Below are positions 42,641 through 50,970 of a DNA stretch of 64,000 bases, one piece after another. Positions within the stretch are counted from its first letter, which is position 1, and the number at the start of each line of letters is the position of its first letter. Both the position numbers and the translations under genes were made by a program. The notes beneath the pieces were generated by a model. The model did not search any database, was not told the DNA's origin, and worked only from the letters and a program-made list of their open reading frames with translations. Origin of the DNA: Clostridium estertheticum subsp. estertheticum (GTDB lineage Bacteria; Bacillota; Clostridia; Clostridiales; Clostridiaceae); NCBI RefSeq assembly GCF_001877035.1, contig NZ_CP015756.1, positions 3,897,001 to 3,961,000 on the forward strand. Reading direction: 5' to 3'.

Positions 42641-43069
42641 TTATACTTTAGATATTAATAATTTATTTCCTTCAATACCAGTAACTTGAACTAAGTCACC
42701 TTTTTTTAAAGGTTCTCCACCATTTTTAACTGTCCAATAAATCCCTTGAAACTTAACATTTCCTTTTTCATCAATATCTTTTGTTAGTGTAAATTCTTGT
42801 CCCACATACCCTTCTTCCATAGTCAAAGTTTTTTTCACAGTTTTTTTTATGGTTTTCTTAACTATAGGATAACCTATAGACATAACCACTCCACTAATTG
42901 CTACAAAAACAATTATTTGCACAATTATCGGTGCACCGAGTCCAATAGAAAGAATTGCTCCAACTGCTCCTACAGCAAACCATACAAACATAAAACTACT
43001 AGTTGTAATATCAATGGCTAATGCCGCCACCGCAACCACTATCCAAAATACCATCGGCGTCCAGCTCAT
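42641..43069 (-). CDS. NfeD-like membrane protein
   Basis: A 142-residue protein with three or four membrane segments (FWIVVAVAALAIDI, FAVGAVGAILSIGL, IVQIIVFVAISGVVMS) and a C-terminal OB-fold domain (VGQEFTLTKDIDEKGNVKFQG, then VQVTGIEGNKLLI). Short NfeD proteins of this type pair with SPFH proteins; the stop here is 30 bases before the start of the SPFH gene. Suggested roles of the pair are membrane domain organisation and quality control. AAGGAGG precedes the ATG. Confidence 0.92.
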   Translation of the reverse strand: MSWTPMVFWIVVAVAALAIDITTSSFMFVWFAVGAVGAILSIGLGAPIIVQIIVFVAISGVVMSIGYPIVKKTIKKTVKKTLTMEEGYVGQEFTLTKDIDEKGNVKFQGIYWTVKNGGEPLKKGDLVQVTGIEGNKLLISKV

Positions 43070-43443
43070 ATTGTACCTCCTTAAAATCTAAAATATTATT
43101 AACTTTAACAGCTTATGTCATTATTAATTTATATCCCAATTATATAACTTTTATGAATTTTATAATACAACCTTATTATGTTTTTAAAGCAATATTATTA
43201 CTATAGATTATTTATGAATAATATTCATTTTTTATAAACTAAATAAATGAATTTTTTATAATGCTATAATAACATTATATTGTATATACTAAACTTTATA
43301 AAGTTTTATTTTAATATATTGTACATTTCCATGTTCATTTTTGTCATTTTATTACCATCTACCCTATGTTTACTCTTATTTGCTCAATAATACGTTTCAT
43401 GGTAATTTTTATTATAATTTCAAATAATTACTAATATTTTAAC

Positions 43444-43478
43444 CATTAGTAAAATAATCATTGACCTTTCTACTAATG
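43444..43478. promoter_or_regulatory. Dyad in the long nadE leader region
   Basis: CATTAGTA (43444-43451) and TACTAATG (43471-43478) are perfect 8-bp arms, with TTGACC (43461-43466), a possible -35, between them. A possible operator, 98 bases before nadE. The remaining sequence of 43070-43575 is AT-rich and shows nothing else I can name. Confidence 0.4.
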
Positions 43479-43575
43479 TATTCAAAATAATGATATAATT
43501 CTACTAAATATTTGTTATATAAAGCAATATTTGCATATACTATATTTGAAAACCAAAGAAAGGTCGTGAATTAAT

Positions 43576-45486
43576 TTGAAAACTTCTTTTATAAAGGTTT
43601 CTGCCGCTTGTCCAATAGTAAATGTGGCAGATATAGAATTCAACTTAACTAACATACAAAAATGTATTAAACAGGCTTACGCAGAAAGATCAAAATTCAT
43701 AGTTTTTCCAGAACTTTGTATAACGGCTTACACTTGTTCAGATTTATTTTCGCAACAGCGATTGTTAGAAAAATCTGAAGATGCAATTAAATCTCTATGT
43801 GAGTTTTCTGAAAATAAAGATATATTAATTGCTGTTGGCTCTCCATTATACTTTAATGATTGTCTATATAATTGCGCTTACATAATATTTAACGGAAAAC
43901 TTCTAGGAATAGTGCCCAAAAGCTATATTCCTAATTATTCTGAGTTTTACGAAAAAAGATGGTTTGCAGAGGGCCTTGGCATAATAAACAAAACCGTAGA
44001 TCTTTCTTTTGCTAGTGACATTCCTTTTGGAACAAACCTATTATTTACTTGTGACAACATTAAATTTGGTTTTGAAATTTGCGAAGATCTTTGGGTAACT
44101 ATTCCTCCAAGTAGCTACTTGTCCCTTCAAGGTGCAAATATAATTGCCAACCTATCTGCATCTAATGAATTAGTTAGTAAAGCTGATTACAGAAAATCCT
44201 TAGTATCATCTCAAAGCGCAAGATGTATGTGTTCTTATTTATATGCATCCTCAGGTGTTTTTGAATCTTCTACAGATTTAGTTTTCAGTGGTCATCTTTT
44301 AATTGGTGAAAATGGTTTATTATTAAAAGAAAATAATAGATTTCAAAGAGAAAATGAAGTTATTACATCTATTATTGATATAAATAAGTTGAATAGTGAA
44401 AGAATGAAAAATACAAGTTTTAGAAATACTAATTCCATATGTCCTTTTGAAGTAAAAGAAATTTCTTTTCAATTTGAAAATATGGATTTTGGCATTTTTG
44501 ATAGAGATATTGATAAATATCCTTTTGTTCCGTCGGATCAACTTAAACGTGAAGTACGCTGCGCAGAAATATTTAATATTCAATCTTCAGCTCTTGCTAA
44601 AAGATTTTCATTCACTGGACTTAATAAAGCAATAGTTGGAATTTCTGGAGGTCTTGATTCAACACTAGCCCTACTTGTTATAGTTAAAACCTTTGATAAA
44701 CTAAAAATACCATTAAAAAACATTATAACTATAACTATGCCTGGTTTTGGGACTACAGATAGGACTTATTTGAATGCAGTAAATTTATGCAAAAATTTAG
44801 GTACTGATCTTAGAGAAATAAATATAGTTGACGCATGTCTTTTGCATTTTAAAGATATAGGTCATCCAGTAGGTAAACATGATGTGACTTATGAGAATGT
44901 TCAAGCAAGAGAAAGAACTCAAATTCTTATGGACCTTGCAAATAAGGAAGGTGGACTATTAATAGGTACAGGTGATTTATCAGAACTTGCTTTAGGTTGG
45001 TGCACATATAACGGAGATCATATGTCTATGTACTCTGTAAATTGTTCAATTCCTAAGACATTGGTTAGATATTTAGTCAAATATGTAGCAGATAAAGAAT
45101 CGTCAAAAGAAGTCGCAGACATTCTTTTAGATATTCTTGATACCCCAGTAAGTCCTGAACTTATGCCTAAAGATAAAAGTGGAAAAATAACGCAAAAGAC
45201 CGAAGACATAGTAGGACCCTATGTACTCCATGACTTCTTCCTTTATTATTTTATGAAGCAAGGAGCAACTCCTGAAAAAATATTATTTTTAGCAAAACAA
45301 GCATTTATTGGTGACTTTGAAGAAATCATAATAATTAAGTGGTTCGATAAATTTATAAAGAGATTTTTCACTCAACAATTTAAACGTTCAGCACTGCCTG
45401 ATGGTCCAAAAGTGGGAACAATAAGTGTTTCTCCAAGGGGCGATCTTAGAATGCCATCAGACGCTAGTTATAATTCTTTCCTTTAA
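43576..45486 (+). CDS. nadE: Glutamine-dependent NAD+ synthetase
   Basis: A 636-residue two-domain enzyme for the last step of NAD synthesis (NaAD to NAD+). The N-terminal nitrilase-type glutaminase (about 1-270) has Glu45 in VFPELCIT, Lys in VPKSYIPNY and Cys in FEICEDLW. The C-terminal synthetase has the ATP-binding SGGLDS at 357-362 and ELALGWCTYNGDHMSMY. The protein is normal in length for the large glutamine-dependent type. The start is TTG, with GAAAGG unusually far (about 12 bases) upstream. Monocistronic with a hairpin after it. Confidence 0.95.
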   Translation: MKTSFIKVSAACPIVNVADIEFNLTNIQKCIKQAYAERSKFIVFPELCITAYTCSDLFSQQRLLEKSEDAIKSLCEFSENKDILIAVGSPLYFNDCLYNCAYIIFNGKLLGIVPKSYIPNYSEFYEKRWFAEGLGIINKTVDLSFASDIPFGTNLLFTCDNIKFGFEICEDLWVTIPPSSYLSLQGANIIANLSASNELVSKADYRKSLVSSQSARCMCSYLYASSGVFESSTDLVFSGHLLIGENGLLLKENNRFQRENEVITSIIDINKLNSERMKNTSFRNTNSICPFEVKEISFQFENMDFGIFDRDIDKYPFVPSDQLKREVRCAEIFNIQSSALAKRFSFTGLNKAIVGISGGLDSTLALLVIVKTFDKLKIPLKNIITITMPGFGTTDRTYLNAVNLCKNLGTDLREINIVDACLLHFKDIGHPVGKHDVTYENVQARERTQILMDLANKEGGLLIGTGDLSELALGWCTYNGDHMSMYSVNCSIPKTLVRYLVKYVADKESSKEVADILLDILDTPVSPELMPKDKSGKITQKTEDIVGPYVLHDFFLYYFMKQGATPEKILFLAKQAFIGDFEEIIIIKWFDKFIKRFFTQQFKRSALPDGPKVGTISVSPRGDLRMPSDASYNSFL

Positions 45487-45504
45487 TATCTATTCACACA
45501 CAGA

Positions 45505-45552
45505 AAAAAATATATATTACGCGTATTGCGATACGAGTAATATATACTTTTT
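45505..45552. terminator. Bidirectional terminator between nadE and yaaR
   Basis: ATATATTAC-G-CGTAT pairs with ATACG-A-GTAATATAT (one mismatch) around TGCG, flanked by A7 and T5 tracts. Confidence 0.78.
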
Positions 45553-45974
45553 CACTTATATATATCAACTATTAAACCTGAAATTTCATCAATAGTATTC
45601 GCTACCTTAAGATTATCTTTTTCCTGACTAAGTAACATTTGAGTAAGTTCTTCAAGTTTAGCATCTACAGTATCTACTGTTATAAAATATTGTGTTTGCC
45701 AAAAACTAATATCTTTTTTAACCTCGTACATATGTTTCAAAACAGACTGCAAGTATTCTTTAATTAAGTTTTTATATGCTTTAACATCAGCATAACATTT
45801 TGTAGTACTTAACCTATTTCCTTTCTTTTTTATATCATCCATCATATCCTTTAGCTGCTCCTCTGATTTATTATGCCTAGCAGAACTAAAGTTTTGAGAA
45901 AAGTCCATTTTATTTTGAATAGGTTTTTTATCTGTTGAAATAGTCGAATTTCTTCTAGTTCTTGATATTTCCAT
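45552..45974 (-). CDS. yaaR: YaaR (DUF327) family protein
   Basis: A 140-residue acidic-basic helical protein. After a polar, disordered start (SRTRRNSTISTDKK), the body DMMDDIKKKGNRLSTTKCYADVKAYKNLIKEYL and the ending DAKLEELTQMLLSQEK...VDEISGLIVDIY-like pattern match YaaR/DUF327 of Bacillus and Clostridium, which is often found near flagellar or DNA-metabolism genes and has no established function. Cytoplasmic. GGAGGTGA before the ATG. Stands alone here. Confidence 0.85.
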   Translation of the reverse strand: MEISRTRRNSTISTDKKPIQNKMDFSQNFSSARHNKSEEQLKDMMDDIKKKGNRLSTTKCYADVKAYKNLIKEYLQSVLKHMYEVKKDISFWQTQYFITVDTVDAKLEELTQMLLSQEKDNLKVANTIDEISGLIVDIYK

Positions 45975-46114
45975 GATTATTTCACCTCCAATTATTTATA
46001 TTGTTATAATTAAACTTTTTATATTTTTTACATTCTTATTTATATTATAACTAACTTTCACAAAAAAAATAGCTACAATAAAAAATAAATTCTTCCCCTA
46101 AAAGAATAGCTGAA

Positions 46115-46143
46115 TTTGCAATTTATGTTTATATTAGTATAAT
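46115..46143 (+). promoter_or_regulatory. Promoter of the chromate-transporter pair
   Basis: TTTGCA (46115-46120), 17 bases, TATAAT (46138-46143), about 57 bp before the GTG start. Confidence 0.55.
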
Positions 46144-46199
46144 TATATATAAATATTACGATTTTTACTATAACAAATTAAATTATAAGAGGTGTCGCA

Positions 46200-46736
46200 G
46201 TGCAAAGAATACTGATTATGTTTTGGACTTTCTTTAAAATAGGTTCTTTTACCTTCGGTGGAGGTTATGCAATGATCCCACTTATTGAAACTGAAGTTGT
46301 AAGTAAAAAAAAGTGGCTTTCAAAAGAAGACTTTTTAGATATAGTCGTTATTTCCCAGACTTTTCCGGGAGCCTTAGCTGTTAATTGCAGCATATTTATT
46401 GGTTATAGAATTGGTGGTCTAATTGGAGCTATCATTGGACTTCTAGGGGTTGTTTTACCTTCATTTTTTATAATTCTATGCATATCTATTTTTTTTATGA
46501 GATTTCGTGAGTATTACTATGTAAATTTAATTTTTAAAGGTATTTCTGCTGCAGTACCAGTGCTTGTACTTATAGCTGTAGTAAGTTTATCAAAATCTCT
46601 AAAGAAAAGTTATGCAAATCTTATTGTAACTTTAGTGTCAGTTGCAAGCATATTATTTTTTAAAGTAAGTCCTGTTATAGTTATACTTTTATCTGCTTTA
46701 TATGGAGTTATATTTCTTGGAAAGAAGGTGAAGTAA
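46200..46736 (+). CDS. Chromate transporter, short CHR subunit 1
   Basis: A 178-residue single CHR domain with about six membrane segments: FWTFFKIGSFTFGGGYAMIPLIETEVV at the start, ISQTFPGALAVN and VLPSFFIILCISIFF. Short CHR proteins work as pairs of different subunits with opposite membrane topology, and the partner follows directly. The family expels chromate in some bacteria, but in anaerobic clostridia the substrate may be another anion. The GTG start has AGAGGTG ahead. The stop TAA abuts the ATG of the next gene. Confidence 0.9.
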   Translation: MQRILIMFWTFFKIGSFTFGGGYAMIPLIETEVVSKKKWLSKEDFLDIVVISQTFPGALAVNCSIFIGYRIGGLIGAIIGLLGVVLPSFFIILCISIFFMRFREYYYVNLIFKGISAAVPVLVLIAVVSLSKSLKKSYANLIVTLVSVASILFFKVSPVIVILLSALYGVIFLGKKVK

Positions 46737-47273
46737 ATGGGTATTCTAACTAAAATTTTTCTATCCTTCTTAAAAATAGGTGCCTTTAGCTTTGGCGGAG
46801 GTTATGCTATGCTTCCACTTATCGAAAAAGAAATTGTAAAAATCAATAATTGGATTAGCTATAAAGAGTTTGTTGATATTATTGGAATATCGCAGATGAC
46901 TCCAGGACCAATATCCATAAATTCAGCTACTTTTGTAGGGTTTAAAGTGGCTGGTATATCAGGTAGTATCGCTGCAACCTTAGGTGTAATTTCATTTTCT
47001 TTTGTTCTAGTTTCCATTGCAAACCATTATATTGTAAAATTTAAAGATTCATATATAATGAAGGCCGCCCTTGCCGGTATGCGTCCCGCTATGATTGGTC
47101 TTATAATTTCTGTATTCTTATCACTAGGACGCGAATCTTATAAAGACATTAAAAGCGTAATAATTGGATTTATAATACTCGGACTACTACTAACTGATAA
47201 ATTTAATCCAATTATAACAATAATGATTTCTGGAATATTAGGCATTATATTTTATGGCCTATTACCCATATGA
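46737..47273 (+). CDS. Chromate transporter, short CHR subunit 2
   Basis: A second 178-residue CHR domain (FLKIGAFSFGGGYAMLPLIEKEIV, ISQMTPGPISINSATFVGFKVAG, AALAGMRPAMIGLII). It is homologous to its upstream neighbour but distinct, as expected for a heteromeric short-chain transporter. The start codon directly follows the stop of the first gene, so the two are translationally coupled. MTPGPIS is the more usual motif; the first subunit has TFPGALA. Confidence 0.9.
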   Translation: MGILTKIFLSFLKIGAFSFGGGYAMLPLIEKEIVKINNWISYKEFVDIIGISQMTPGPISINSATFVGFKVAGISGSIAATLGVISFSFVLVSIANHYIVKFKDSYIMKAALAGMRPAMIGLIISVFLSLGRESYKDIKSVIIGFIILGLLLTDKFNPIITIMISGILGIIFYGLLPI

Positions 47274-47312
47274 TTTCTTAAAATATTCGCCTTTGTTTAC
47301 CTAACATACTTA

Positions 47313-47341
47313 TTGTTTCATTTCTAATAATATGATATGAT
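47313..47341 (+). promoter_or_regulatory. Promoter of the riboswitch-controlled P-type ATPase
   Basis: TTGTTT, 17 bases, TATGAT, ending 12 bases before the riboswitch. Moderate match to consensus. Confidence 0.45.
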
Positions 47342-47353
47342 ATGTTTAATGTA

Positions 47354-47459
47354 CCAAAGGGGAGTAGCGAGGGCAGTTTTTCTGCTTTTAATTGTCCGTC
47401 ATCACGGTGTACTAAAATACACCCGGATAATTAACTCACTAGATGTTGCCAGACCTTTG
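47354..47459 (+). ncRNA. yybP-ykoY manganese riboswitch
   Basis: The aptamer starts CAAAGGGGAGTAGC, has the central GTCATCACGGTG and ACCCGGAT loops and closes with GTTGCCAGACCTTTG. The first and last bases form stem P1 (CAAAGG with CCTTTG). These are the conserved blocks of the yybP-ykoY class, which binds Mn2+ between two loops. The last seven bases are also the first arm of the terminator at 47453-47492. Aptamer folding should thus prevent termination: a Mn-ON switch for the P-type ATPase. Confidence 0.92.
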
Positions 47460-47492
47460 TTCTATTTTTTTAATAGAGCAAAGGTTTTTTTT
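47453..47492 (+). terminator. Riboswitch-controlled terminator
   Basis: ACCTTTGTTCTAT pairs with ATAGAGCAAAGGT around a T-rich loop, followed by T8. The 5' arm overlaps the 3' strand of riboswitch stem P1, so the two structures exclude each other. Confidence 0.9.
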
Positions 47493-47545
47493 GTCTCTAA
47501 TAATTTTCACTATAATTACAAATACTATAAAAAGAGGTGGTATTC

Positions 47546-50218
47546 ATGTTTGCACGCAAAACTATAAAAGAAGTTCTAAAAGAATTTAACTCAAATTTAG
47601 AAATGGGACTTTCTCAAAAGGAATCAGAAATCCAAAGAGAAAAATTTGGATTCAATCAGTTAGAAACTAAAAAACCTAAATCATTACTTTCTATGTTTTT
47701 TGCCCAATTAAATGATATTCTAATTTACATTTTAATTGCTGCTGCTGTAATTTCTGCCCTTCTTGGTGAAACAAGCGATGCAGTTATAATTGCTATCGTA
47801 ATAGTTATCAATGCTACCGTCGGAATTATTCAAGAATCTAAAGCAGAAAAAGCTCTTGATGCATTGAAAAAACTGTCCACGCCAAATGCCGTAGTTAAAC
47901 GTGGTGGAGAGGTAAAAGAAATTCCATCTAGAGAAGTTGTACCTGGCGATATTATTATTATTGACGCTGGGCGATATGTACCTTGCGATTTAAGGCTACT
48001 TGAAACCGCAAATTTAAAAATTCAGGAATCTACACTTACAGGAGAATCTGTACCAGTGGATAAAGATGCAACACTTGTATTAACCGGCGACGATATTCCA
48101 CTAGGAGATCAAAAAAACATGCTCTTTATGTCAACGCTCGCAACCTATGGTAGAGGCATTGGCATAGCTGTATCTACTGGAATGAACACCGAGATTGGTA
48201 AAATTGCTAAAATGCTAGACGAAAAAGTAGATACCGAAACTCCACTGCAAAAAAAACTAGCACAGCTTGGAAAATTTCTTGGAATAGGTGCATTATTTAT
48301 ATGTGCTCTTATGTTTGTTGTAGGTGTTCTTCAAAAGCGAGATCTTTTTGAAATGCTTCTTACATCAATTAGTTTAGCTGTTGCCGCTATCCCTGAAGGT
48401 CTCCCTGCAATAGTTACTATCGTACTTGCTATGGGAGTTCAAAAAATGATTAAAAAGAATGCAATTGTACGTAAACTACCTGCTGTTGAAACTTTAGGTT
48501 CAGTAAATATTATATGTTCAGACAAAACAGGAACCTTAACTCAAAATAAAATGACTATAACAAAATTTTATGCAGGTGATTCCCTAGGAAATATTGAGAC
48601 TTTAAATCTTAATGATAAAGAACAGAAATTGCTACTTGAAAATCTCATTTTATGTAATGATTCTACCTACTCCGAAAATTCTAAAACAGGTGATCCAACT
48701 GAAATCGCACTACTCGTAGCTGGTGCACAGAGCGATATATTCAAAGATGACTTAGAAAAAAAACACCCGCGAATTGATGAGATTCCTTTTGAATCAGATA
48801 GAAAATTAATGACCACTGTAAATAAATATGATGATGAATATTATGTAATGACAAAAGGAGCAATTGATAATCTGTTAAATATATGTACTAAAGCCTATAT
48901 CAAAGGTAACATCGTACCTATTACTCCTGAAATAAAAAAAGACATAATAGCAATATCCAATAACATGTCTGATGATGCATTAAGAGTTTTGGGTGCTGCT
49001 TATAAAATTCTTAAAACAAATCATGTAGATATTGATTCTTTAGAAAGTGATTTAATACTTATTGGGCTCGTTGGAATGATAGATCCACCAAGGCTTGAGG
49101 TTAGAGATTCTATTGCAATATGTCACGCGTCAGGAATTAAGACTGTAATGATAACTGGTGACCATCAAAATACAGCTTTTGCTATTGCAAAAGAACTTAA
49201 TATTACAAATGATTCCAAAGCCGTTATGTCTGGAACTGAGCTTGATAGAATATCAGACGAGGAATTAAATAATAGGATTGATAATATTAGGGTATTCGCA
49301 AGAGTATCTCCAGAGCATAAAGTGAAGATTATAAAAGCTTTTAAATCCAAAGGAAACATCGTATCAATGACTGGAGACGGTGTAAATGATGCTCCTTCTC
49401 TTAAAATAGCAAATATCGGCGTTGCAATGGGTATAACCGGTACTGATGTAGCTAAGGGTGCAGCCGATATGGTATTAATGGATGATAATTTTTCAACTAT
49501 TGTTGCTGCTATAAAAGAAGGAAGAAACATTTTTCGCAATATCAAAAAAACTGTAATATTCCTTATCTCCTGCAATGTTGGAGAAATTATAGCACTGTTT
49601 TTTGCAATACTTTTAGGTTGGGCATCTCCCCTTCGCCCCATCCATATATTATGGGTTAACTTAATTACAGATACACTTCCAGCTCTAGCCCTAGGAATCG
49701 ATCCTGGCGACCCTGACGTAATGAAATATAAGCCGCGTAATCCAAAGGATAGTTTATTTAAGAACGGTATCTTAAGTTTAGCTCTTAATGGATTGTTAAT
49801 TGGAATACTAACCCTAGCAGCATTTATAATAGGTGCAAAATACTATAGTGGTGATCTAAATCTATTCCCGCTATTCCCGAAAGGTCTTAAACCAGATGCT
49901 TTAGAACATGCACAAACTATGGCTTTTGTAGTCCTTAGTTGCTCTCAGCTTATTCATTCATTAAATATGAGAAATGAAAAGAAGTCCATATTCCAAATAG
50001 GTTTATTTTCAAATAAATATTTAATTGGATCTATTATCTTAGGCCTAATGCTTCAAATCTTTATAATAACAATACCACCACTTGCAAGTGCATTTAGTGT
50101 TCATGCTTTGAGTATGAATGATTGGGGTTTCGTAACTATATTATCCCTTATGCCCTTAATCTTAAACGAGATTGTAAAAATGTTTAAACGTTTATCATCT
50201 AAAACTTTAAAAAATTAA
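47546..50218 (+). CDS. Cation-transporting P2-type ATPase (Ca2+/Mn2+ exporter)
   Basis: A pump of about 890 residues with an N-terminal cation-ATPase domain, LTGESVPVDKD in the actuator, membrane motif PEGL at 283-286, phosphorylated Asp326 in DKTGTLTQN, MTGDGVNDAPSLK, and the C-terminal NLITDTLPALALGIDP. The sequence is closest to bacterial SERCA-like (YloB/PMR1) pumps, with PEGL as the ion-binding helix. The manganese riboswitch in its leader argues that Mn2+ is exported in vivo, alone or with Ca2+. I use ATG 47546 with AGAGGTGG before it. Followed by a perfect 46-bp terminator. Confidence 0.93.
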   Translation: MFARKTIKEVLKEFNSNLEMGLSQKESEIQREKFGFNQLETKKPKSLLSMFFAQLNDILIYILIAAAVISALLGETSDAVIIAIVIVINATVGIIQESKAEKALDALKKLSTPNAVVKRGGEVKEIPSREVVPGDIIIIDAGRYVPCDLRLLETANLKIQESTLTGESVPVDKDATLVLTGDDIPLGDQKNMLFMSTLATYGRGIGIAVSTGMNTEIGKIAKMLDEKVDTETPLQKKLAQLGKFLGIGALFICALMFVVGVLQKRDLFEMLLTSISLAVAAIPEGLPAIVTIVLAMGVQKMIKKNAIVRKLPAVETLGSVNIICSDKTGTLTQNKMTITKFYAGDSLGNIETLNLNDKEQKLLLENLILCNDSTYSENSKTGDPTEIALLVAGAQSDIFKDDLEKKHPRIDEIPFESDRKLMTTVNKYDDEYYVMTKGAIDNLLNICTKAYIKGNIVPITPEIKKDIIAISNNMSDDALRVLGAAYKILKTNHVDIDSLESDLILIGLVGMIDPPRLEVRDSIAICHASGIKTVMITGDHQNTAFAIAKELNITNDSKAVMSGTELDRISDEELNNRIDNIRVFARVSPEHKVKIIKAFKSKGNIVSMTGDGVNDAPSLKIANIGVAMGITGTDVAKGAADMVLMDDNFSTIVAAIKEGRNIFRNIKKTVIFLISCNVGEIIALFFAILLGWASPLRPIHILWVNLITDTLPALALGIDPGDPDVMKYKPRNPKDSLFKNGILSLALNGLLIGILTLAAFIIGAKYYSGDLNLFPLFPKGLKPDALEHAQTMAFVVLSCSQLIHSLNMRNEKKSIFQIGLFSNKYLIGSIILGLMLQIFIITIPPLASAFSVHALSMNDWGFVTILSLMPLILNEIVKMFKRLSSKTLKN

Positions 50219-50262
50219 ATAAATAGAGGTTGATGAATTAATTCATCAACCTCTATTTATTT
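50217..50262 (+). terminator. Perfect 46-bp palindromic terminator of the P-type ATPase gene
   Basis: AAATAAATAGAGGTTGATG and its reverse complement meet around AATTAATT. It starts within the stop codon of the ATPase gene. Confidence 0.88.
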
Positions 50263-50313
50263 GAATCATATATATGTTTTCTTACTTTAATAGTTGAATT
50301 CATTTATATTATA

Positions 50314-50883
50314 TTATTTTCTTGATTCTTGTTTTCCAGTAACTTTACTTTTAGCATCCATCTTACATGTGTTTTTAGCTTCAGGTGTAGTAAAATATAC
50401 ATTTCCCTCAACTTTAGTATCTATTAACTGAAAGTTATTTGCTGAAATATAAAGGTCACCTTTGAAATTTCCATGTTCCATACTGGTTTGAGTACTTTTA
50501 ATGATTAATTTTGGCACAGCTAAAGTAAATCTATCTCCTATGTTCTTAACTTTATCTTGACTGTATAGATTTATCTTGCGTTCCAAAAGAGCTTTATCAT
50601 TTCTAAACTCACCATTAACTACAAGTTCTTTATTTATAGTTAAACTTTTTTTCATATTAATAGTCTGTATACCATCTTTACTTATAGCCTTTTCAAATTC
50701 TTTTGGAGTACTTACCATTGAAGTTGCGGTTATTACCTTTGGAGTTTTTTGTGTTGTTTGAGGTGTTTGAGGTGTTTGAGGTGTTTGAGGTGTTTTAGGT
50801 GTTTGAGTTGGAGCTTTCATGTTACATCCTACGAGTAATACGGCTAGTATAGCCGATGTTAATAATATGCTTTTTGATTTCAT
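50314..50883 (-). CDS. Lipoprotein with Thr-Pro-Gln repeat linker
   Basis: A 189-residue lipoprotein: signal peptide with lipobox LLVGC (Cys20), then a low-complexity linker of (TPQ)n at about 26-43, then a beta-rich domain (TINMKKSLTINKELVVNGEF, KLIIKSTQTSMEHGNFKGDLYISANNFQLIDTKVEGNVYF) whose short repeated strands suggest a small beta-helix. Similar strand-turn patterns occur in clostridial surface proteins of unknown function. The TPQ stretch is encoded by a 9-bp tandem repeat that may vary in copy number. AAGGAGG before the ATG. Role unknown; anchored on the outer face of the membrane. Confidence 0.8.
   Translation of the reverse strand: MKSKSILLTSAILAVLLVGCNMKAPTQTPKTPQTPQTPQTPQTTQKTPKVITATSMVSTPKEFEKAISKDGIQTINMKKSLTINKELVVNGEFRNDKALLERKINLYSQDKVKNIGDRFTLAVPKLIIKSTQTSMEHGNFKGDLYISANNFQLIDTKVEGNVYFTTPEAKNTCKMDAKSKVTGKQESRK
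50753..50806. repeat. 9-bp tandem repeat coding for Thr-Pro-Gln
   Basis: GGTGTTTGA on the plus strand occurs in about four perfect and two near-perfect copies in a row. Gain or loss of units keeps the frame and changes the length of the lipoprotein linker. Confidence 0.85.
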
Positions 50884-50970
50884 TAGAAATCCTCCTTATT
50901 AATAAAATGATTTTTTCTTCGAATATAGTATAACCAAAATAATAATAATTCATGTTTAATAAATTTTTAT

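Noticed and set aside
42797-43206. Plus-strand frames of 74 and 61 codons opposite and upstream of the NfeD gene
   Set aside because: They are antisense to NfeD or lie in AT-rich DNA, with no ribosome binding site or recognisable protein.
47337-47567. A 76-residue open frame upstream of the P-type ATPase
   Set aside because: It reads through the manganese riboswitch and its terminator and has no ribosome binding site; the RNA structure explains the sequence.
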